NCBI RefSeq assembly: GCF_030053835.1
Contig: NZ_CP125655.1
Coordinates: 1,178,001-1,242,000 of the forward strand
From: Cellulomonas sp. ES6
GTDB lineage: Bacteria; Actinomycetota; Actinomycetes; Actinomycetales; Cellulomonadaceae
Direction of reading: 5' to 3'
DNA length: 64,000 nt
Part shown: in pieces, positions 56,928 through 64,000 of the stretch
How positions within the stretch are numbered: the stretch's first letter is position 1
Layout: the number at the start of each line of letters is the position of its first letter
Position numbers and translations under genes: made by a program
The notes under the pieces: model-generated
What the model was told of the DNA's origin: nothing
Databases searched by the model: none
What the model saw: only the letters and a program-made list of their open reading frames with translations

Positions 56928-57552
56928 CGCGCCCCCGCGGGTGCGGTCACGGACTCCCCGGCGGCCTGGCGCCCGGGCAGGTCACGCCCGTCCCGGGCCG
57001 CGCCCTCGGGCGTCCGCTGCTCGCGGGGCGCGCGGTGCTCCAGGGACACCCGGAGCCGGGCGCGCGCCCGGTGGATCCGCGAGCGCACCGTGCCGAGCTT
57101 GATGCCCAGGGTCACCGCGATCTCCTCGTACGACAGCCCCTCGATGTCGCACAGCACCACCGCCGCCCGGTACTCCGGGGGCAGCTCGTCGAGCGCGCGC
57201 TGGACGTCGACGTCGAGGTTGTCGTGCTCGAACGCCCGCTCGGGGCCCCGTCGGTGGTCGGGTACCGGTCGCTGTCCTCGCCCATCGCGTCCATGCGGAT
57301 GCGCTGCCGGCGGCGCGCCTGGTCGAGGAACAGGTTGGTGGTGATGCGGTGCAGCCAGCCCTCGAACGTGCCGGGGGTGTAGGTCGACAGCGACCGGAAC
57401 ACCCGCACGAACACCTCCTGCGTGAGGTCCTCGGCGTCGTGCCGGTTGCCGGTCAGCCGGTAGGCGAGGCGGTACACGCGCGCGGAGTGCTCGCGGACGA
57501 TCGCCTCCCAGGTCGGGGGCTGCCAGTCCGTCTCGGGCACCGAGGTCGCCAT
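56924..57552 (-). CDS. sigE: ECF sigma factor (SigE-like), frame broken by one base
   Basis: The N-terminal part has sigma region 2 ([26 protein letters not shown], split here only for length) and the C-terminal part has region 4 ([20 protein letters not shown], then [14 protein letters not shown]). The two lie in different frames. Adding one G in the GGGGCCCC run at about 57241-57247 joins them into a normal sigma factor of about 209 residues. It directs transcription of envelope-stress genes, including probably htrA. ATG at 57552 fits the family start. Its stop overlaps the rseA start. The break is more likely a sequencing slip than a real loss, since the operon is otherwise intact. Confidence 0.88.
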
Positions 57553-57817
57553 CCAGGTCCTTCGTCTCAGGAGCCGCGGGCGCGGCGCGTGCCCAGTGTC
57601 CCAGGGCGCGGGTCCCCGTGCGAACCGGTTCCCCTCCTGCTCACGCACAACGCGCACACACCCTGCACCGTTCCCGCGGTTCCCCGGCGGACGGACGGCG
57701 TCCCGGGCCCCGCCGCCCCCGCGCGTCGCCGACGGGCGCCCCGTCCGGGCGACGGTCGCCCACTAGGCTGGCCTGCGTCGACACCCGCCGCTCTCGAACC
57801 GTCCGCAGGAGGACACC

Positions 57818-58448
57818 ATCGCCACCGACAAGGCTGCCAGCTGGGTCTACGCGGAGGGCTTCGTGCCCGAGGACGACACCCTGCTGCGCGCCCGGGACCG
57901 CGCGGGTCAGCTCGGCTGCACGCCGGTGGCCCCCGGCACGGGTGCCGCGCTGACGGTCCTCGCCGCCGCGGCGCGCCCGCGCGGTCGTCGAGGTCGGGAC
58001 CGGGGCGGGCGTGAGCGGCCTGCACCTGCTGCGCGGCATGCCCGGCGACGGCGTGCTGACCACCATCGACGTCGAGGTGGAGCACCAGCGCGCCGCCAAG
58101 ACGGCGTTCGCGGAGGAGGGCGTGCGCCCGGCGCGCACCCGCACCATCTCGGGCCGGGCGCTCGACGTCCTGCCCCGCCTGACCGACGGCGCCTACGACC
58201 TCGTGCTCGTCGACGCGGACATCGAGAACTACCCCGCCTACGTGGAGCAGGCGGTGCGGCTGCTGCGCCCGGGCGGCGTGCTCGCCGTCGACGACGCGCT
58301 CTGGCACGACCGGGTCGCCGACCCGGCGCGGCGTGACGAGGCCACGACGATCGTCCGGGAGACCGGCCGGCGCGTGCGCGAGGACGAGCGGCTGCTCCCC
58401 GCGCTGCTGCCGGTCGGCGACGGGCTGCTGGTCGCCGTCCGCCGCTGA
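57818..58448 (+). CDS. O-methyltransferase (Rv1220c-like), broken frame and ATC start
   Basis: The protein is a class I SAM-dependent O-methyltransferase. The first part reads [24 protein letters not shown], then the SAM-binding [20 protein letters not shown] lies in another frame, followed by [19 protein letters not shown] and [17 protein letters not shown]. One extra C at about 57976-57978 explains the shift. The codon at the expected start, 5 nt after a perfect AGGAGG (57807-57812), is ATC and not ATG; no other in-frame start lies between it and 57863. Both oddities could be base errors. It is divergent from sigE, as Rv1220c is in M. tuberculosis. TAGGCT just upstream is the likely -10 box. 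Confidence 0.8.
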
Positions 58449-58515
58449 CCGTCCCGGCCCGGACCCCGCACGGCGCCCGGGCCGACCGGTCACCCGGGCC
58501 GGCCCGGGTACCGGG

Positions 58516-60110
58516 TCAGCGCAGCGCGGCGAGGTACCGCAGCAGCAGCCGGGCGCCGAAGCCCGTCGCCCCCTCGGTCACCTCGTGCTTGTCCGCCGTC
58601 GACCGCGCCGGGCCGGCGATGTCGAGGTGGGCCCAGGTGCGGGCGCCGACGAACTCGCGCAGGAACAGCGCGGCGGTGATGGAGCCGCCGCCCTGCTTCG
58701 GGTCGATCGGCACGTGCCGCAGGTCGGCCACCGTCGATCGCACCGCGTCGGCGTAGTCCTCGACGAGCGGCATGGACCACACGGGCTCGCCCGACTCGGC
58801 GGCGGCGGTCTCGATCGCCCCGGCGAGGCGCGGGTCGGTGGCGTAGAGCGCGGCGTGCTGCTTGCCGAGCCCCAGGCTGGCCGCCCCCGTCAGCGTCGCG
58901 ACGTCGAGCAGCACGTCCGGGTCGAGCGTCGCGTCCGCCCACGCGAGCGCGTCGCCGAGCACCAGGCGGCCCTCGGCGTCGGTGTTCGCGATCTCGACGG
59001 TGCGTCCGCCCCACAGGGTGAGGACGTCCCCGGTCGGTACGACGCGGCGCCGACGTGGTTCTCCGCGAGCGGCAGGACGGCGGTGACGCGGTGCGGGACG
59101 CCCGCGGCAGCCGCGCCGAGCACGGTGGCGAGCGCGACCGCGGCGCCGGCCATGTCCGTCTTCATCGGGACCATCGACTCGCGCGGCTTGATCGAGAGCC
59201 CGCCGGTGTCGTACGTGATGCCCTTGCCGACCACCACGACGTGCCGGGTGCGCCGGGAGCCGCCCCCGGCGGGCGGCTCGTACGCGACGGTCACGAGCCG
59301 CGGGGTCGACGCCGAGCCGGACCCGACGGCGAGGATGCCGCCGAACCCCTGCGCGGCCAGCTCCCGGGGGCCGAGGACGTCGACGCGCAGGCCGGCCGCG
59401 CGGGCCAGCGCGGAGGCGCGGTCCGCCATCCAGGCCGGGTCCTTGATGCTGGACGGGGTGTTCGCGAGGTCGCGCACGAGCCAGGTCGCGGTCGCGCCGC
59501 GCACCGCCTCGTCCAGTGCGGCCTGGGCGCGGACGCCGTCGCGGCCGACCACCACCAGCTCGGAGGCGGGCGCCTCGCTCGCCGAGGCGGGCGCGCCGAT
59601 GCGCTGCACCCGGTAGGCGGCCAGCAGGTAGCCCTCCGCGAACGCCCGCACGGCCCGCGGGCCGTCGACCCCGGGCTCGGTCGCCACGGTCGTCAGCACG
59701 CGCCGCAGCCCGCGCGTCGCACGCGCCAGCGCGGCACCGGCGCGCCGCAGCTCGTCGGGGGTGCCGCCGCCGACGCCCACGAGGACGAGGCGGCGCGGCA
59801 GACCGTCCCAGGGCAGGGCCGCGCCGGCCCGGCCGACCGGGCGCGGGAGGAGCAGGGTCCACGCCTCGCCGGGCGCGCCGGTCAGCCCGGCCCGCTCGGC
59901 GACCTCGGCGAGGTCGATGCCGTAGCGGGCGGCGGCGTCGGCGGTGCCGCGGCCCGGCTGGAGGTCGGTGTCGTCCGGCGCGGGCGGGGCGACCGGGACG
60001 GCCACCGCGTCGACGTCCGCCTCCAGCAGGAGCGCGGAGGACGCGAGCGAACCGCCCACCAGGCCGACCGCCGGCACCGGGCGGCCGATGCGCACCTCGG
60101 GGTGCGTCAC
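58516..60110 (-). CDS. pepA: Leucyl aminopeptidase (M17), frame broken by one base
   Basis: The catalytic domain shows VVGKGITYDTGGLSIKP, MVPMKTDMAGAA and, in the second frame, ANTDAEGRLVLGDAL and DVATLTGAASLGLGKQ, the metal and active-site motifs of cytosolic M17 aminopeptidases. The frame changes inside SYRPGDVLTLWGG; one missing G in the run at 59028-59031 restores it, giving a protein of about 531 residues. It removes N-terminal residues from peptides in the cytosol. GTG at 60110 is chosen; a GTG at 60122 is also possible. The frame shift is probably a sequence error. Confidence 0.88.
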
Positions 60111-60144
60111 GGAACGTGCCACGACGGAGCGAGCCCCCGGGCCG

Positions 60145-60312
60145 TCAGGAGACGACGGAGGTGAGGGCCTCGCCCAGCTCCTGCGCCTCGGTCGCGTTGA
60201 GCTCGACGACGAGCCGACCACCGCCCTCGAGCGGGACCCGCATCACGATGCCGCGGCCCTCCTTGGTCACCTCGAGCGGACCGTCACCAGTCCTCGGCTT
60301 CATCGCGGCCAT
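60145..60312 (-). CDS. DUF3117 protein
   Basis: The 55-residue protein reads MAAMKPRTGDGPLEVTKEGR and then RGIVMRVPLEGGGRLVVELN, an almost exact match to the DUF3117 family that is nearly universal in actinobacteria (Rv1211). The function is unknown. ATG at 60312 has GAAGGAG 8-9 nt upstream. A TAGACT -10 box lies at 60418-60423, giving a leader of about 100 nt. Confidence 0.93.
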   Translation of the reverse strand: MAAMKPRTGDGPLEVTKEGRGIVMRVPLEGGGRLVVELNATEAQELGEALTSVVS

Positions 60313-60417
60313 GCGGGGCTCTCCTTCGCGTCGTGCGTCCCGGGACCCGAACGCGCTGGTCCCGCCGCGGGCGGGGCCGGTGCGGACAGGGCGCGGATCA
60401 GCGGATGTCCGTCGGCC

Positions 60418-60423
60418 AGTCTA
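60418..60423 (-). promoter_or_regulatory. -10 box of the DUF3117 gene
   Basis: TAGACT on the minus strand predicts a start about 100 nt before the gene. The leader (60313-60411) shows no obvious structured element. Confidence 0.4.
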
Positions 60424-60478
60424 GTTCACCGGGGCGACACGCGAGGCAGGGAGCGCCTGCGCACGCGCACTCCCGCGG

Positions 60479-61794
60479 TCACGGCGGCCACCCGGAGGGC
60501 GGGACGAGTCGCCAGATCCGCCACACCCACACCACCTGGAGGACGAGCATCAGGAGGGTCACCGCGCCCGTCCACGCCCACCGTGCGGCACGCGGTCGGG
60601 TCACCACCCCGGCGGTCGCGGCGCCGAGGGGGAACGCCAGCAGCAGGAACCGCGCGAGGCTGCTCCCGGGCTCCACGGCCGCGGCGAGGTACAGCAGGTA
60701 CGCCCCGGACCACGCGTGCAGCTCCCGCCCCAGCCGCCAGGTGGGCGGGGCGGCCAGGCTGCCCACGACGACCGCGGCGGCCGCGAGCACGACCCACGGC
60801 GCGGCGTCGCCGAACCAGAACTGCGGCACGTAGGCCCACCCGGCGAACGGTGCCGTCGTCGGCGACCCGCGCCACGCCTCCTGCGTGCGCAGGTACGCGT
60901 CCGGGACCCCCGTCACCCAGCCGCAGACCACCAGCCACGCGAAGCCCGAGACCACCGAGGTCAGCGCGAGGGCCCCGAGGCCGAGGACGTCGCGCCCCGG
61001 CGGACGCCGGCCGGTCGCGCGCCACTCCCGCCACCGGACCAGCGCGTGCACCGCGACGACGACCGCCATCGGCAGGGCGACCGCGCGGGTGAACCCGAGC
61101 GCGAGCACCGCGAGGCACGCCCAGCCGTAGCGGCGCGTCACGACGGCCAGCAGCGAGGCCGCGACGAGCAGCAGCGCCAGCGCCTCCGTGTAGCCGACCT
61201 GGAGCACGACCGAGGTCGGGAACACGCTGACCAGCAGCACCGTCGCCAGCGGCAGCCCGGGCCGTGCCGCGACCGCCCGCGGTGCGCCGCGCACCACCGT
61301 GCGGTGCACCAGCAGGACCGCGCCCGCACCGAGCAGCAGCGACACCGTCGGCGCGACGACCGCCCACGACCCGCCGGTGACCGCCATCACGCCGCGCACC
61401 AGCAGGGGGTACAGAAGAACGCCCACTCGTTCTGCTGCACCAGCCCGTCGGCGCCCACCGGCAGCGTCGCGGGGTAGCCGCCCTCGGCGATCCGGCGGTA
61501 CCACGTGGCGTCCCACATCAGGCCCGCGTAGTCCGCGTAGCCCGGCGAGGCGGCGGTCCAGCCGGTGGCGGCCTGGTGCCGGGCGACCACGAGCAGCACC
61601 ACCGCGGAGAAGGCGCGTGCCGCGGCGTACACCCCGAGCACCTGCGCCCACCACGGCCAGGTGCGCGGGTCGAGGACCCGCGCGCGGGGACGCGGCGCCG
61701 CGGGCAGGTCGGGGCCACCACCCGTGCCCGTCGCACCCGTGCCCGTCACGCCCGACCCCGCCACCCCCGGCCCGGTCGCACCCGGCCCCGTCAC
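60479..61794 (-). CDS. PIG-V-like mannosyltransferase, frame broken by one base
   Basis: The protein has about ten membrane helices after a Gly/Thr-rich N-terminus. The motif MWDATWYRRIAEGGYP in the first external loop is typical of PIG-V-type and related actinobacterial GT-C mannosyltransferases that use polyprenyl-phosphate mannose. The frame changes after QQNEWAFF. One missing base at about 61414 links it to YPLLVRGVMAVTGG and gives about 439 residues. The GTG start at 61794 overlaps the folP stop (GTGA). The acceptor glycan or lipid is unknown. Confidence 0.82.
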
Positions 61795-62746
61795 GCGAGC
61801 CCCCGGACCGCCCGCGCCGGCGGCGCGTCACCGCGCAGCGCGGCCACCATGTCCACCACGCGCCGCGTCGCGCGCACGTCGTGGGCGCGGAACACGCGCG
61901 CCCCGAGCCACGCCGCGCCACCGACGTCGCGGCGAGCGTGCCCTCGAGGCGCTCCTCCGGCGGCAGCCCGAGCGTCTCGCCCACCAGGTCCTTGCGCGAC
62001 AGCGCGACCAGCAGCGGGTGCCCGAGCGTCGTCAGCGCGGCGGTCCGGCGGACCAGGTGCAGCGAGTGCCAGGTGTTCTTGCCGAAGTCGTGGGTGGGGT
62101 CCACCAGCACGCTCGCCGGGTGCACGCCGAGCCCGACCGCGCGGGCCGCGGACGCCCGCAGCGTGGCGAGGACGTCCAGGAGGACGCCGTCCCGGGGGTC
62201 GGTGCCCGCGGGGCGCCGTCCGGCAGCGGGTAGGAGACCCGCAGCGGGTCGGTCCGGGGCGGGAGGCCGCCGGTGTGCGAGCAGACCACGCCCAGCCCCG
62301 CTCGGCTGCGACCTCCACCAGGGCCGGGTCGTGGCCGGCCCACGTGTCGTTCAGCAGGTCGGCGCCGGCGTCCGCCGCGGCGCGCGCCACCTCCGACCGC
62401 CACGTGTCGACGCTCACCAGCAGGTCCGGGTGCCGGCGGCGGACGCGATCGACCAGCGGCACCACCCGCGCGATCTCCTCGGCGGCGTCCACCCCGGGCC
62501 CGCGGCCGGCGCGGACGCCGCCGAGGTCGACCAGGTCCGCGCCCTCCTCCTCGGCGCGCGCGACCGCGGCGTCCGCCCCCGCGTCGTCGTACCGGGCGGC
62601 GGCGTAGAACGAGTCCGGCGTCCGGTTCACGACCGCCATCACGACGGGGCGCTCCGGGCCGTACCAGCGGCCACGCAGCAGCAGGGGCGCGCCGGCGGCC
62701 GGGACGGCCCCGCGGCGGGCGGGGTCGCGGCGTCGTCAGCGGCCAC
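61791..62746 (-). CDS. folP: Dihydropteroate synthase (FolP), multiple frame breaks
   Basis: DHPS motifs occur in order but in three frames: VMAVVNRTPDSFY, EEGADLVDLGGVRAG and SVDTWRSEVARAA; then VVCSHTGGLPPRTDPL; then SVLVDPTHDFGKNTWHS and LVALSRKDLVGETLGLP; then RVFRAHDVRATRRVVDM. The reading frame changes at about 62690-62705, 62296-62299, 62205-62207 and 61918-61922, each explained by one missing G or C. The DLGGVRAG variant (instead of DxGGESTRPG) and the neighbouring LOG gene fit the FolP2 group (Rv1207), whose role in folate synthesis is doubtful. GTG at 62746 is the likely start. Confidence 0.85.
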
Positions 62747-63594
62747 CCGGCTCCGCCTCCGCCTCCCCCCTCGGCGACGACCCGGGACTCCGCCACCGAC
62801 TGCGCCCGGGCCGCGTCGCGCGCCGCCTCGCGCTCGGCCTCGCGGAGCTCGGCCCCGCGGTCGCGGACGATGCGCACCGCCTCCTCCGGGTCGTCCACCA
62901 GGCGCAGCAGCTCGAGGTCGGCCTCGCGGACCATCCCCCGCCGCAGCACCGGCCCGCGCAGCCACTCGAGCAGCCCGGTCCAGTAGTCGGTGCCGACCAG
63001 CACGATCGGGAACTCGGTCACCTTGTGCGTCTGCACGAGCGTGAGCGCCTCGAACAGCTCGTCGAACGTCCCGAAGCCGCCGGGCAGCACGATGAACCCC
63101 TCGGCGTACTTCACGAACATCGTCTTGCGGGCGAAGAAGTAGCGGAAGTTGACGCCCAGGTCGACCCACGGGTTCATGCCCTGCTCGAACGGCAGCTCGA
63201 TGCCGAGGCCGACGGACAGCCCGCCCGCCTCGGACGCGCCCTTGTTCGCCGCGGACATGATGCCGGGACCGCCGCCGGTGATCACCGCGTAGCCGGCCTC
63301 CGCCAGCAGCCGCCCGACGGACTCGCCGAGCACGAAGTCGGGGTGCTCCGGCAGCGTGCGCGCCGAGCCGAACACGCTGACCGCCGGGCCGAGCTCGGCG
63401 AGCGCGCCGAACCCCTCGACGAACTCGCTCTGGATCCGCATCACGCGCCACGGGTCGCCGTGCAGCCAGTCGGCGCCGTCGCCGCCGGACAGCAGCCGCT
63501 GGTCGGAGGTCGTCGCGGGGATCTGCCCGCGACGGAGCAGCACCGGCCCCTTGCGGTAGCCGGAGCCGGGTGCCGGGAGGCCGTCGTCGCTCAT
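62736..63594 (-). CDS. LOG-family (TIGR00730) protein, C-terminal frame uncertain
   Basis: The protein matches the long actinobacterial LOG group: VSVFGSARTLPEHP, VITGGGPGIMSAANKGA, GLGIELPFEQGMNPWVDL and VLPGGFGTFDELFEAL. Members cleave nucleotide 5'-monophosphates to release a base or cytokinin; Rv1205 is the nearest named relative. The frame has no stop where expected; one G too many at 62765-62771 would restore an ending EAEAEPGGR at 62736. ATG at 63594 has TAGAGT 8 nt upstream. The core of the protein is intact. Confidence 0.86.
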
Positions 63595-63602
63595 GGGAGC
63601 CG

Positions 63603-63608
63603 ACTCTA
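63603..63608 (-). promoter_or_regulatory. -10 box of leaderless LOG-family gene
   Basis: TAGAGT on the minus strand lies 8 nt before the ATG at 63594. Confidence 0.45.
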
Positions 63609-63685
63609 CGGTCCGCGGCGGGGCGTGGCGGCGGGACGTGCGGCGACGGCGGGCGACGACCGGGTGAACGGTGCGTGACCCCGTG

Positions 63686-64000
63686 TCAGGCCGTCAGCCA
63701 GGCCCGCAGGGCGTCGTGGCAGAGCGCGAGCTGGGCCACCGGGAGCCGCTCGTCGTCCTTGTGCGCGAGCAGCGGGTCGCCGGGCCCGAAGTTGACGGCG
63801 GGGATGCCGAGCTCGGCGAACCGCGCGACGTCGGTCCAGCCGTACTTCGGCGCGGGGGCTCCCCGGTCACGCCGAGCACGGCCGCGGCGAACTCGGCGGC
63901 CGCGGGGTCGTCGAGCCCCGGCCGGGCGCCGCCGGCCGCGTCGGTGACCACGACCTCGAACCCGGCGAACAGGTCCTCGACGTGCGCGGTCGCCTCCGCC
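63686..64000 (-). CDS. dapE: Succinyl-diaminopimelate desuccinylase, partial and frame broken
   Basis: The visible C-terminal part of about 105 residues reads [20 protein letters not shown], then [16 protein letters not shown], a very typical DapE ending. The upstream part ([22 protein letters not shown]) is in another frame; one missing base in the GGGGG run at 63854-63858 joins them. DapE releases succinate from N-succinyl-diaminopimelate in lysine and cell-wall synthesis. The gene continues past the right edge. It belongs to the conserved dapE-LOG-folP neighbourhood. Confidence 0.85.
   Translation of the reverse strand, partial: GGGDRARRGPVRRVRGRGHRRGRRRPAGARRPRGRRVRRGRARRDRGAPAPKYGWTDVARFAELGIPAVNFGPGDPLLAHKDDERLPVAQLALCHDALRAWLTA

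Noticed and set aside
56924..64000. A block of pseudogenes
   Set aside because: The breaks are single bases in G/C runs, the flanking protein motifs are fully conserved, and the genes include dapE and sigE. Sequence error explains them better.

Overview
The window comes from a very G+C-rich actinobacterium (about three quarters G+C by eye, with nearly every third codon position G or C). Several things fit: TANNNT -10 boxes placed 5-8 nt before start codons (leaderless transcripts), acyl-CoA carboxylase genes of the AccA3/AccD5/AccE type, a DUF3117 gene, and gene order shared with Mycobacterium. A Cellulomonas-like member of the Micrococcales is my best guess, and this is inference. No rRNA, tRNA, CRISPR array, phage or transposase gene was seen.

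Layout. 1-2.2 kb: the end of an ArsB/SLC13-type permease gene and an AGE-family sugar isomerase gene. 2.4-6.9 kb: a glucobiose phosphorolysis operon (LacI-type repressor, beta-phosphoglucomutase, GH65 phosphorylase) with a palindromic operator. 7.1-9.9 kb: adhE, with two tandem GGAC-N4-GTCC boxes resembling DevR/DosR sites. 10-14.7 kb: a coiled-coil lipoprotein, a tiny membrane protein, an aminotransferase, a Bcr/CflA-type efflux pump and an Rv1264-like adenylate cyclase. 14.7-24.6 kb: birA, an acyl-CoA carboxylase beta / unknown / epsilon operon, a DUF885 peptidase, VKOR, maf, the biotinylated alpha subunit and a Nudix hydrolase. 24.8-42.8 kb: a membrane-anchored EEP hydrolase, lpdA, then a large nucleoside-use region (punA, phospho-sugar mutase, add-deoC, and bmpA-ABC importer-cdd-deoA). 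43-49.2 kb: an M20 amidohydrolase, manC and sdhCDAB. 49.2-53.6 kb: a PDDEXK-type gene bracketed by four 51-bp repeats, a YihY-family gene, a 2'-5' RNA ligase-like gene and trpS. 53.6-64 kb: tatB, htrA, rseA, sigE, an O-methyltransferase, pepA, DUF3117, a mannosyltransferase, folP, a LOG-family gene and the end of dapE.

How the genes work together. Nucleosides enter through the BmpA-type importer. Cdd and Add deaminate them, DeoA and PunA split them, the mutase probably moves phosphate from C1 to C5 of (deoxy)ribose, and DeoC yields glyceraldehyde-3-phosphate and acetaldehyde; AdhE could consume the acetaldehyde. BirA biotinylates AccA3, which works with AccD5 and AccE. SigE, RseA, HtrA and TatB form an envelope-stress block.

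From memory of M. tuberculosis H37Rv, 14.7-53.6 kb follows Rv3279c-Rv3336c and 53.6-64 kb follows Rv1224-Rv1202. The last 8.4 kb carries at least ten apparent single-base indels in G/C runs, hitting sigE, htrA, pepA, folP, dapE and others. This looks like local sequence error rather than gene decay. Intergenic DNA holds several families of long palindromic or tandem elements at 15.7, 21.6-22.0, 35.5, 49.3 and 50.7 kb. I found no convincing new defence or biosynthetic system. The best candidates for something undescribed are the unknown protein between the carboxylase beta and epsilon genes, and the repeat-bracketed nuclease-like gene.
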